Shown here one piece after another: positions 31,946 through 41,561 of a DNA stretch of 64,000 nt (positions are counted from its first letter, which is position 1; each line of letters opens with the position of its first letter). Location: positions 163,877 through 227,876 of the forward strand of contig CAUYUJ010014755.1 in the NCBI GenBank assembly GCA_963575745.1, written 5' to 3'. Source of the stretch: Prorocentrum cordatum. Lineage: Eukaryota > Sar > Dinophyceae > Prorocentrales > Prorocentraceae. Under the pieces are notes generated by a model. The model did not search any database. It saw only the letters and a program-made list of their open reading frames with translations, and was not told the origin of the DNA. The translations under genes and the position numbers were made by a program.

Positions 31946-32389
31946 TGAGTCAGTTCGTGCCAATCTGAGTTGTGACCTTGTGCATGATCAGCGCATGTGG
32001 AGTACTGTCAGCGTCCACGCGCCTCTGGCGTATGACTTGTGCGCGTGTGCGCGTGTGTGTGCGTGCCTGCCTGCGCCTTTCCCCCGCCTCGCCGCTGTCT
32101 TCATACGAGCGGCCAAGGCGCTCGATCTCGCAGATCCAGCCCTCCCTCGCGCGCGCGACATCGCTGGGGCTGGACGCCTCGGACCACGCGAAGATGTCGC
32201 GAATTTCTTTGTCGGCAACAGGGAAAGCCGGCTGCGCGTGGGCAGATCCCAACGCGCCGCGCGTGATTTCGTGTTTCGGCATAACCTCGGCTGCACCCGC
32301 CGAGGACGCCTCCTCCCCTTGCACATTGTCAGCGCGGTCTGGAGGCTCGCATCGCCCCCCGGCACTCACGTCGCGCGCGGCAACGCTCA

Positions 32390-33863
32390 CTCGCTGGGCA
32401 GCTGGCTCCTCCATCGCGCTCTGCGCTGGCCCGATGCCTGGCGGGCGGCGCGAGCGCGGTCGGCAGGCGCGGCCCCCCCGCGATTCCGAACTCGCTTCGC
32501 GGGCGCTTGACGCGCTTCTCGGGTGCCCTCGGCGCCGCCGGGTTCCCGCGCTTGCCCTTGCGGCCCCCTTTGCTGGACCTTTCGCTCTTTCCCCCGCTCT
32601 GGTTTCCGGCGTTCCAGCTCCCGCGGTTGTCCCAGCCGCCGCCGTGCCCGCTCGCGGCAGACCCCGCAGCCGGGTGCCAGTCGCTCCGGCGGTCGCTCGC
32701 CTGGCCTCCCTTGCTTCCGCGGTCGCTCCCCGCTGGGGTCTCCTGACGAGGTGTCGATGCCTCCGCCGGCTTGCACTACGCCGCGTCGCAAGCGGCTACG
32801 GCCGCGCGCAGCGAGCCCTCGCCCCACGTCTGCGCAGCGCGGTCCACCTTCAACGCAGGGCGGAAGCCGGGCCGGGCGCAAAAACACACACACGCGTCGC
32901 AGAGCCTCGAAGGTCGGGCTTCCCGCCTTGGATCTCTCTGCCAACGAGCGGCGCGCCGCCGCGTCGGAGTGCAACGCCAGGCGCGGCCGCTCGCTAAGCG
33001 AATTCGCACGCGCGGCCACTTACGCCGCGCCAGCGCGGGGCCGCGCCGCCGCGCGCATCGGGCAAAAAGCACCTGCACCACGCGCTGCTTATGACGCCAA
33101 AGTGACATGAAGCGCGGCTGGTCGTCCAAGATCGCCGCCGCGGCCGCGCGCGCGTCAAAGGCCGGGCGCCGCCGGTTGAACGGCAGCAGCCCTTTCTGGG
33201 CCCCAGCTTCCGAGGGATCCGCCTCCGCCCCCGGCGCCTTGCCCGAAGCCCAGAACGGCAGGAAAGCTTCCCGCGCGCGCCATCGGGGCGCGCCGCGCGG
33301 GCGTGCGCGGAGCGATCTCGCCTTGAGGTCCGGCGACGCACGCGGCGGGGCCGCGCCCGCGCGCCCGAGCTTTGCTGCCTGGGCCACCATGGCGCCGACC
33401 GCAGCAGATGATGGCCAGAAGGGCGGCGGCAGATCGCGGAGGGGCGCCTGGCGCACCGACGCCCGCCGACGCGCGCGCAACCCTGCGACCTCCCGCCCGG
33501 TCAATGGCGGGCCCAATCGCCGCGTGCTTGGCGGTCGCTTCGCGCGTGGAACGCAGCGCTTCTTCGAGGCGGGACAGACCCTCTACCGCTGGCCTTTCTG
33601 CTCGCGAGCCGCGCGGGCCAGTGCCTCGGCGCGCCCCGCCTGCCAGACCGCATCGGCAGGCCGGCAGCCACCGGGCGTCGAGCGTTCCCCTTTCCAGCCG
33701 AGTCGAGGCCCCACAGCGAACTCGGATCCGCATCGAGCAGGTGGGTCCAGTGAGCAACGTCTTTCTGATTCAGCGCCTCGGCCCAATTCCTGTAGAACTC
33801 ATCCCCTCGCGGGGCCTCGGACTCGGCCTTGGCCATCCAAGCAGGAAAAGACAGAGCGGCCAT
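32390..33863 (-). pseudogene. Gag-like region of the YR element
   Basis: The probable start ATG is at 33863, reading MAALSFPAWMAKAESE, then EFYRNWAEALNQK and DVAHWTHLLDAD. Through shifts the region reaches a Gly/Ser/Lys-rich stretch (GGGWDNRGSWNAGNQSGGK, about 32575-32640) and then GGRKGKRGN, which looks like the basic low-complexity part before the RT in such elements. No zinc knuckle is seen. Then 31950-32414 (minus) contributes DIFAWSEASSPSDVARAREG before the LINE junction. Long frames on the plus strand (for example 33107-34507) are shadows. Confidence 0.5.
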
Positions 33864-33939
33864 GGTGCCCGCGCGAGTGCGAAACCGGACTTCCCCCGCT
33901 GATCAGCTGCGCGCTGCGCGGACGACGCGGGCGGAACGC

Positions 33940-34540
33940 GTCACTTCCCACGCTCGCGGAATTGCGGCCACCAATGAGCCGAGGACACGCGCGCAGAGGG
34001 CCACGCGCGGGCAGAACGTGCCACGCAGGGCCAGACACGCGCCCCACACGGGCGGATTTGCGGCCACCAATGAGCCGAGATACACGCCTCGTGCAAGATG
34101 CCACGCACGGGCGGAGCGCGCCACAAAAGGCCGGGCACACGCCGCGCACGGGCGGATTTGCGGCCACCAATGAGCCAATGACACACGCCCCACGCGCGCT
34201 AAGAGCCACGCGCGGGCAGAACGTGCCACGAAGGGCCAGACCCACGCCTCGCGCGCGCGGAGTCGCGGCCAACATGCGCCGAGGAAGCGCGCCTCACACG
34301 TTCAAATGCCACGCGCGGGCGTGCACGCACGGGCAGAACGTGCCACAAAGGGCTAAACCCGCGCCACACACGGGCGGATTTGCGGCCATCAGTGAGCCGA
34401 GGATACGCCACACATGCAAGGTGCCACGAACGGGCGTGCCACACACGGGCACACGTGCCACAAAGGGCCAGACACGCGCTTTACAGGCGCGGAATTGCGG
34501 CCACTGATGAGCCGAGGAAACACGCCTCACACGAAACCCC
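33940..34540. repeat. Subterminal tandem repeat of the YR element
   Basis: Six units of about 95-117 bp are marked by GCGGCCACCAATGAGCCGAG or variants at about 33963, 34058, 34158, 34264, 34381 and 34496. Each also has a CACGCGCGGGCAGAACGTGC-like segment. They lie just inside B2. Confidence 0.8.
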
Positions 34541-34783
34541 CACCAACCGTGCGCGCGACGCCCCGCCCAACCCTGGGCAGCGGACGCTTCCCATCGCGCG
34601 CTCGCCCATGCAAGCAGGGCGGACTGTGCGACGCCTCGCACCCAACGCTTGGGCACGCGTCGCCCCGCGCCGTTGCGCGTCGCGCGGCGCCCCCTCCCGT
34701 TCGCCCAAGCATGGGAGCCGGGGTGGGGGCGCCCGCCCCGTGGTTTCGTCACCGCGATTCAACGCTGCACGATGATCGCCCAC
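34527..34783 (-). repeat. Split direct repeat B2
   Basis: Matches 26738-26983 by eye in all but a small fraction of positions, including GCCCATGCAAGCAGGGCGGA and AAGCATGGGAGCCGGGGTGG. It ends GATCGCCCAC; satellite sequence (GAGGAGGAAGAGGACAAG) starts a few bases later. Confidence 0.85.
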
Positions 34784-35760
34784 GAAAACGAGGAGGAAGA
34801 GGACAAGAAAAAGGCAAACCGAGGCGAAGACAGACTCAACGAATCAGGATGAGCAAGGCGACGACAATGATGATGCCGGCCCACGCGTTGTCAAATGCGG
34901 CCCACGGGGCGCCCAAGACGGCTCATAATGGTAAATGACGAAAGACCCAAAAAGACCCAAACACAGCAATCAAGAGGACCCCGTGCGCTCCCCGTCAGCA
35001 TCCCGCCTAATATCTTAAATATTCTGAACAACGGTCCAAGGACGGTGGCGGGATGGTCGGACACCCATTCCAGTGTCTGTCGTGAGCCCCCCGCGGTCTT
35101 TTTCACCGCTCATCGAAATTCTTAAGGCTTTCGACCACAATCCGGGACGGCGGCGGGATGGGATCAAACCCATTTTGGTCGCTGTCGTATGCCCCCCGCG
35201 GTCTTTCTCACCCTCCTCGTCGTGGCCTTCCCTGCTCCAGCCGTCTTTGTCTTGTCACCTCGCACCTCGTCGATTTCAGTTTTAAGCTCAACCGCCTTAC
35301 CCCCCACCCCAAGGTTTTTCTAATGATTTCATTGGCCGCCGTTCCGGCTTTCCAGCATCAGATGGGGTATCTTACGATCCCCCACCAGGACCCCAACACG
35401 ACCTACACAATGTTCCCAGAGTGTTTTCCAGAACACAGCTGTCGCCACCAATCCGGCGAGGAAACCGACGAAGAGGTGAAGAGTCCGCGCCATCCCACCG
35501 AGCCTCGCAGTTATGAGCGGCGTTGCCCGGGGGCCCGTTCACAACGGAACTGAGGTCAGGCCCGCGGCCCCGATGCAGATGGACTCGCCGTAAACGGTAC
35601 GCCCCCGTCCGCTACGTCTCACATTATTTTCCATTTTGGTTTCGTTACCAGGCGCCTCCTCCATTTCGCTGTCAAGCTTAACCGCCATGTCAGCATTCTT
35701 TACGCTTCGCGTATCCCCACCAGCCCATCTCACAGCAGCAACTCTCGCGAAGCATGCCGA
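34784..35760 (+). repeat. Hairpin satellite, right block
   Basis: Resumes the unit broken at 26518: GAGGAGGAAGAGGACAAG, then GATGCCGGCCCACGCG, GCGGCCCACGGGGCGCCCAA, AATGGTAAATGACGAAAGAC, CCCGTCAGCATCCCGCC, GACGGTGGCGGGATGG and GTCGTGAGCCCCCCGCGGTC. A further partial unit starts near 35145. A hairpin (TGTTCCCAGA, TCCAGAACA) is at 35409-35437. The flank of 37110-37300 shows the uninterrupted order. Confidence 0.75.
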
Positions 35761-35929
35761 CAGTCGTGTTTTTCAGGCGTGTGTCCGCTTGGCCCCGTAT
35801 ATCTCCCCTGTTCCTCCTTCCTCCCGCCTCCTTGTACATCCTCCTTGTGGGGGAGCGGGAGAAGGACGAGGCGGAGGAGGAGGGAGAGAAAGCGCTCCTC
35901 GTGATTTGAGTCGTTTGGGGTTTCTCGTC

Positions 35930-36300
35930 CTGGTGTGAGTCGTTCGGGCCCTTCTTCCTGGTGTGAGTCGTTCGGGCTCTTCGTGGTGTGAGTCGTTCGG
36001 GCTCTTCGTCCTGGTGTGAGTCGTTCGGGCTTCTCGTGGTGTGAGTTGTTCGGGCCCCTCATCCTGGTGTGAGTCGTTCGGGCCCCTCCTCCTGGTGTGA
36101 CTCGTTCGGGCTCCTCGTGGTGTGAGTCGTTCGGGGCCCGCGTCGTGGTGTGAGTCCTTCGGGCTCCTCGTGGTGTGAGTCGTTCGGGCGCCTCGTCCTG
36201 GTGTGAGTCGTTCGGGCCCCTCCTTGTGGTGTGAGTCGTTCGGGCTCTTCGTGGTGTGAGTCGTTCGGGCCCCTCGTCCTGGTGTGAGTCGTTCGGGTTC
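35930..36300. repeat. GGTGTGAGTCGTTCGGGC minisatellite
   Basis: About 16 copies of a unit of about 20-28 bp, GGTGTGAGTCGTTCGGGCYC, joined by CCTCGTCCT or TCTTCGT. On the minus strand it reads as an RTTHT..NDSH-type repeat, not a gene. Confidence 0.9.
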
Positions 36301-36615
36301 CTCGTGGGGCCTCTTGGGGGCCTCTTGGAGCCTCGTGGGGCCTCTTGGGAGCCTCTTGGGGGCCTCTTGGGGGCTTCTTCGGGGCCCCTTGGGGGCCTCG
36401 TGGGGCCTCTTGGGGGCCTCTTGGGGGCCTCTTGGGGGTCTCTTGGGGCCTCGTGGGGCCTCTTGGGGGTCTCTTGGTGGCCTCTTGGGGGCCTCTTGGA
36501 GGCCTCTTGGGGCGTCGTGGGGGCCTCTGGGGGGCCTCTGGGGGGCCTCTTGGGGGCCTCTTGGGGGCCTCCTGTGGGCCTCTTGGGGCCATCTTGGGGC
36601 CTCTTGCGACCTCCT
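36300..36615. repeat. GGGGGCCTCTTGG minisatellite
   Basis: Tandem 12-13-bp units; related to the CTCCTGG family. Part of a three-piece block repeated at 52.64-53.10 kb. Confidence 0.9.
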
Positions 36616-36629
36616 CAGAAGCGCAAATG

Positions 36630-36960
36630 AGAGCTGCCCCCTGAGAAGGACAAAATGAGCCCAAAACCTTCGTAACATCAATGATTTTGCTATGAGGGAA
36701 GATGAGCGCGGCCCCCTCAGAAGGCCAAAATGGTGCCAAAACCATCGTAAAATTAATGATTTCTGCTTCAAAGACGAGCAGAGGGGCCAAACTGTATCCC
36801 CCCGACGGGGCCAGAATCCTCGTGAGGGTCGTCGTTTTTTGGCCCTCCCAGGAGTCAAAAAAGACCCCCCTGACTACGCCCCGGACTCCCTGTCCAGGTC
36901 CAGGGGGAGGGGGTAGGGGGAGGGGTAAACCCCTCCCCGAAGGGGAAGAAGGGGGGTTGA
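36630..36960 (+). repeat. Block M (second and third pieces), copy 1
   Basis: Two tandem units carry CCCCCTNAGAAGGNCAAAAT and CCAAAACCNTCGTAA, then ATNAATGATTT. At 36893 follows CCAGGTCCAGGGGGAGGGGG TAGGGGGAGGGG-like sequence. At 52945-53075 the same order reads CGAGGCCAAAATGGATCCCA, GGTAAAATCATTGA and CCAGTTCCAGGGGCAGGGGG. Confidence 0.65.
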
Positions 36961-36999
36961 GGACAGAGAGGGCTCTCTAAACCACTCACGCCCAAAGGG

Positions 37000-37690
37000 C
37001 TGGTGGGATTTCCAAATATCCCCGCTGGGCCGTCCTTCGGGTTTTGTTGCCTCATTTGGGCAACATGGGAACCGAAGTCCCTAACACAGCCCACGCTAAC
37101 TGTCGCTGCCAACCCGACGAGGAGACCGAAGAGGAGGAGGAGGAGGAAGAGGAGGAGGAGGACAGGAAAACGGCAGAAGGGGCAAATCATTCGGCAAATA
37201 ATGAAGACGAACCAGACGACAACAATGAGGATGCCGGCCCGCGCGGGCTCCAAGGCGGCCCCCAGGGGCGTCCCAGACGGCTTAGAATGGTCAAAGACAG
37301 AGACGTAGAAACGGCCCCCAACATGCCGCCGTGCGGTTTCCGTCAACATCCCACCGAACATCCTACAGGCCTTCGACCCGCGATTCAGGGGCGGCGGCGG
37401 GATGGGCCGAAACCCATTCCGGTTTGTGTCGTACCCCCCCCCGCACACATCCTTACGCTCTTCCATTTGGCCTTGCCAGCTCCAGCCGGTTTTGTTTTGT
37501 TACCTCACATTAACCCCCTTTCATTTCCAAGTTCCACCTCCTCACCCCCTTTCTTCCCAAGGGTTTTTTCGAATGATTTCATCTGGCCGCCCTGCAGGTT
37601 TTGCAGTGTTACTTGGGACGACTGGCCGCGACAATCATGTTCCCGGAAAGCCTGCCGGGAACATGATTGTCGCCGTCAGTCGAAAGAGGA
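37000..37690 (+). repeat. Hairpin satellite, intact unit
   Basis: The best uninterrupted unit: GACGAGGAGACCGAAGAGGA at 37116, GATGCCGGCCCGCGCGG, GGCTCCAAGGCGGCCCCCAG, AATGGTCAAAGACAGAGACG, CGTCAACATCCCACCGAACA, GGCGGCGGGATGGGCC, GTTTTGTTTTGTTACCTCAC, AATGATTTCATCTGGCCGCC. The hairpin has perfect 15-bp arms (37632-37646 and 37655-37669) and an 8-nt loop. Confidence 0.8.
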
Positions 37691-37724
37691 AGAGGAGGGC
37701 GAGGAAGGGAAGAGGAATGCGGAG

Positions 37725-37886
37725 GCAGAGCACGCAGGTAATGATAATAAGGATGAGGAGGGGGCGGAGGACGAGGAGGGCGAGGAGGGGAGGAGGAGGA
37801 GAAGGAGGAGGAGGAGGAGGAGGAGGATAAGAAGGGGGATGACGATTGTGCTGATGATGATTATCATGATGATGATGATGATGAAC

Positions 37887-37925
<39 letters not shown>

Positions 37926-37968
37926 CTGATGCTGATGCTGATGCTGATGCTGATGCTGATGCTGATGC

Positions 37969-38015
<47 letters not shown>

Positions 38016-38205
38016 CTGCTGATGATGATGATGATGATGGTGATGAGGAGGATGAGGATGAGGATGAGGATGAGGATGAGGATGAGGATGCTGATGCTGA
38101 TGCTGATGATGATGATGATGATGATGATGATGCTGACGATGATGAGGATGATTGTGCTGAGGATGATGATGCATATGATGATGCATATGATTATGCACTA
38201 CGATT

Positions 38206-38271
<66 letters not shown>

Positions 38272-38395
38272 CTGCTGATGATGAGGAGGAAGAGGGAAAG
38301 GTGGAGGTGGAGGAGGAGGAGGATAATGAAGAGGAGGAGGAGGATAACGAGGGGGAGGAGGAGGAGGAGGAGGAGGAGGAGGAGAAACATCAATA
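37725..38395. repeat. GAT/GCTGAT/GAGGAT compound microsatellite
   Basis: Blocks of GAGGAGGAG, GATGATGAT, GCTGAT and GAGGAT. The His-, Met- and Asp-rich open frames are triplet by-products. Confidence 0.95.
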
Positions 38396-38730
38396 ATCGG
38401 ACGGAAAGGAGGGAGGAATAATCCTTATTCATCCGTTGACCAATCCCTCTCTCCATTTCCCGTCCCCTCCATTTTGCCTCTCCTGCCCATTTGCTCCCGT
38501 CTTTCCCTGCCTGCCTCGCTTCCCCCCCTCTCTTTCTCTCTCTCCTTCACCTTTCCCCACCCGCGACCACGACCATGACGGTGGCGACGACCCCGACGAC
38601 GACGACGTCGATGCCGGGATTTCGCCTGCCTGCCATGAGAGTGGATAAGGATATAGATTATGAGGAGGAGGATTGGGATGAGGTCTTCGGAATTGACTAG
38701 AAGCTGAGCGTGCGTAGCGCGCGCCTGGTT
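38396..38730. other. Spacer, pyrimidine-rich then acidic-codon-rich
   Basis: 38420-38570 is CT-rich. 38571-38700 gives a short frame (DYEEEDWDEVFGID) ending at 38700; no family recognised. Confidence 0.45.
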
Positions 38731-38925
38731 TTGATTTGTATATTTGTATGTACGTATGCTTGTATGTATGTATGCATGTCTGTCTGTATGCATGTATGCA
38801 TGGATGTGTGTATGTATGTATGCTTGTTTGTGCATGCTTACATGCATATGGATGTATTTGCGTGTGTACGTATGTATGTATGAATGTATGTATGTCTGTC
38901 TGTATGCATGTATGTATGTCCGAGT
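38731..38925. repeat. (TATG)n/(TGTC)n microsatellite
   Basis: TATGTATG, TGCATGTA and TGTCTGTC repeats; similar to 59.43-59.99 kb. Confidence 0.9.
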
Positions 38926-38995
38926 GAGGGGGCCGAACGGTCATTCACTGTCCCTGGGTGCGTGGCTGAAGTGGAATTCCGCGGTGCGGATTCTC

Positions 38996-38996
38996 G

Positions 38997-39069
<73 letters not shown>

Positions 39070-39110
39070 GTTGTTGTTGTTTGTTGTTTGTTGTTGTTGT
39101 TGTCGTCGTC
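38996..39110. repeat. (TTG)n microsatellite
   Basis: About 35 TTG units, nearly pure. Confidence 0.95.
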
Positions 39111-39111
39111 C

Positions 39112-39355
39112 CACCCGCAACCCGCCCCGCGACCCACCTGCGACCCAACCCGCGACCCACCCGCGACCCACCCGCGACCCACCCGCGACCCACCCGCGAC
39201 CCACCCCGCGACCCACCCCGCGACCCCGCGACCCACCCGCGACCCACCCCGCGACCCCCGCGACCCACCCCGCGACCCACCCGTGACCCACCCGCGACCC
39301 ACCCGCGACCCACCCGCGACCCACCCCGCGACCCACCCGCGACCCACCTTCGACC
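39112..39355. repeat. CCCGCGACCCA minisatellite
   Basis: About 20 tandem 10-12-bp units. The same motif is the joining piece of the next, longer repeat. Confidence 0.95.
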
Positions 39356-39830
39356 CAAACCACGTTCAAGGTACAAACCACAATTTTCGGCGCCTGCGGC
39401 GGGTTTTTGTTTGCATTCCTTCCAGGTGGAGAGCCCGCGACCCACCCCGTGACCAACTCGCGACCAAACCGCGTTCAGGGTACAAATCACATTTTTCGGC
39501 GCCTGCGGCGGGCATCTTTTGCATTCGTTTCAGGTGGAGAGCCCGCGGCCCACCCGCGACCACGTTCAGGGTACAAACCACATTTTTCGGCGCCTGCGGC
39601 GGGCATCTTTTGCATTCGTTCCCGGTGGAGAACCCGCGGCCCACCCGCGACCCAAACCACGTTCAGTGTACAAACCATTTTTTTTGGCGCCTGCGGCGGG
39701 CTGCTTTTGCATTCCTTCCAGGTGGAGGTGGAGAGCCCGCGACCCACCCGCGACCCAAACCACGTTCACTGAACAAACCAATGCCGCACAAGCGCGGCGG
39801 CGGATTTTTGCATGCCGTCTGAGCCCGCAA
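39356..39830 (+). repeat. Approximately 100-bp tandem repeat, 5 units
   Basis: Units begin AACCACGTTCAGGGTACAAA at about 39357, 39467, 39559, 39656 and 39758. They contain TTTTCGGCGCCTGCGGCGGG, TTTTGCATTC, CCAGGTGGAGA and then CCCGCGACCCA copies. The last unit is strongly diverged. Confidence 0.9.
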
Positions 39831-40076
39831 GGACCTCTTCAAGCCCCGCGCATCCACACCAGCCCGTCCAGCAACTTTGCCCTGGCGAGTTGCCTTGATC
39901 AGAGAAGGCGGGGAGCATAAAGTGGAAAAAAGGATTGCGTTGCAGTTATCTTGGGAAAGGAGGGGGAGGCAGGAGGAGTAAACAGGGGACGAGGAGAACG
40001 CGGAAGAAGAGAGGATGTAAGGAGAATGTGGAGAAAGAAAAGGAGGAGGAGCAGGAGGACGAGGAGGGGGAGGAGG
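39831..40076. other. Spacer, GGA-rich at its end
   Basis: 39950-40076 is purine-rich. Nothing else recognised. Confidence 0.5.
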
Positions 40077-40440
<364 letters not shown>

Positions 40441-41159
40441 CCATCGACAAGGAAGGTGGGGGCCACGAGGTCCGCCGGCTCGACGACGCCCGCGTCGCCC
40501 GCGCCCGCCCCCTCACTCTTATCCGCAATTGCGGGGTGCTACGTATGTACTTTTGTACATCTTGCGAAGACCTTACAGTGCGGGTCCTCTCCTGGGACAC
40601 CCGCTGGCGACCCTCATGGGAGCCGCCGGGACGCTGGGGGTGCGGCATTCGCCCCAGGCACGGAAGGGATGATTGGAAGGGGCTTCCTTTCGATTGAACT
40701 ACGGCGATGTTTGCCTTTGTTCCTCATTCCTTGGGATTGACGACGACGACGACGACAGCGTCTTCCACACGCCGAAGGGTCGGCGGACTATGATCAGCTT
40801 AAGGTCCTTGAATGCTCCTTTGGAGATCCTTAAGAGATTTCTAGTTGCTCCTCCAGATACCCGTAAGAGACCCCTAAGGCATCTTTAGGAGTTCCTGAAG
40901 AGATCCATGAGCAGGCAAAGGTGGGCTGGCGGTAGTCATCATCGATTCGATCCTCCCTCGCAGTCCTGTCAGAGAGGAGGGCTAGGAGCGGTTTGCACTG
41001 AATCTGGCGAAGACCAGCGTGCAGAGCAGCCGTTCCCTTGGGTGGCCACTTCCCCGCCGTCGGGCATCCCGTGGCGCTCCGCAGCACACGCCACGGGGCT
41101 GCGGGGGCAAGTCATGCGGAGGGCCGCTGCGCTGCGCCCCCTGCTCTGGATCCGGGGTA
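40441..41159. other. Unassigned region
   Basis: A plus frame to 40697 reads SAIDKEGGGHEVRRLDDARV after the GGA tract and may be a fragment of coding sequence, but I recognise no family. Around 40800-40900 CCTTTGGAGATCCTTAAGAG-like short repeats occur. Confidence 0.4.
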
Positions 41160-41390
41160 TTATGGGCGATTTCGCAAGCAGGGCGGAAAGATGTTCCTAC
41201 TTTCCAAGCGCCTTGGATGCCGATTTCCGCGCTATTTTGTAGTCGCTATTTCCGCCATGCCTCTGCTGAACTAGCCGCCGTATTTTCCGCGGCTGAAGTT
41301 TCCGCACCATTGTTTCGCATCGTTTTGGGTGCATTCCCCACAATTGGGGATCGGAAAAAACAAAGCACGGCGAATCCAGTCAGGGCCCAG
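41160..41390 (+). repeat. Dispersed repeat P, copy 2
   Basis: Collinear with 7634-7880: GATTTCGCAAG, CGGAAAG, TGCCGATTTCCGC, TATTTT, TTTCCGCC, GAATCCAGTCAGGGCC. The 266-codon minus-strand frame 41246-42046 runs antisense to it and is judged fortuitous. Confidence 0.65.
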
Positions 41391-41465
41391 AATTCCTCGC
41401 GGCTGTTGCCAGTCAGCCCCTCGGACAGAGCGCTTTTCCAAGGATGTTGCTTGTCCCCCCCCCAG

Positions 41466-41561
41466 GTAGCCGGCCAGATGCGCAGCCTCACGGCCACCTT
41501 GCAGAGGCAGCAGGCCATGTGGCACCGCTGCGTTCGGGGAGCGGGGGCGACGATGGATCGA
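41466..41561 (+). CDS. Candidate exon, helix-rich (uncertain)
   Basis: A strong pyrimidine tract (TGTCCCCCCCCCAG) precedes a frame reading VAGQMRSLTATLQRQQAMWH and then RCVRGAGATMDR. It ends before GTAGGAG, a usable GT donor. The family is not recognised; the periodic Leu/Met/Gln content suggests an amphipathic helix. No neighbouring exon could be linked. Confidence 0.35.

Larger units (their letters stand above)
30560..32065 (+). mobile_element. Truncated LINE inserted in the YR element
   Basis: A non-LTR retrotransposon remnant on the opposite strand to its host element. It begins inside the endonuclease (5' truncation, common for LINEs) and has only the first part of the RT. It then jumps to a RRCGRPRNEWATMV stretch (31895-31940) that resembles the C-terminal end of LINE proteins, so most of the RT is deleted. 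Its 3' end is probably near a GTGCGTGT/GTGCCTGC-rich tail at 32040-32070. YR-element coding sequence is recognisable on both sides. I could not fix a target-site duplication. Confidence 0.7.
26519..34783 (-). mobile_element. YR retrotransposon with split direct repeats
   Basis: Terminal organisation on the plus strand is A1 (26519-26682), B1 (26683-26983), A2 (26984-27143), internal region, B2 (about 34527-34783). On the coding (minus) strand this is B, genes, A, B, A: the split-direct-repeat plan known from Ngaro-, PAT- and Kangaroo-type YR retrotransposons. Decayed minus-strand frames follow in the expected order: Gag-like (about 33.86-32.39 kb), RT (30.56-29.65), RNase H (29.6-28.83) and tyrosine recombinase (28.56-27.29). 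The flanks belong to the hairpin satellite, and no clear target-site duplication is seen, as expected for YR elements. A LINE interrupts it at about 30.56-32.07 kb. Without the LINE it is about 6.8 kb. All reading frames contain shifts or stops. The clade within YR elements needs phylogeny; DIRS-type inverted terminal repeats are not seen. Confidence 0.8.

Noticed and set aside
33107-34507. 466-codon plus-strand frame
   Set aside because: Shadow of the minus-strand Gag-like region and of the subterminal tandem repeats; GC-rich with few stops.
26519-34783. Interpretation of the terminal repeats as LTRs
   Set aside because: The left side holds A-B-A and the right side only B; an LTR pair would give the same complete unit at both ends.
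37044-38396. 450-codon acidic/Met-rich frame
   Set aside because: Runs through the hairpin satellite into GAT microsatellite; poly-Met and poly-Asp are triplet by-products.
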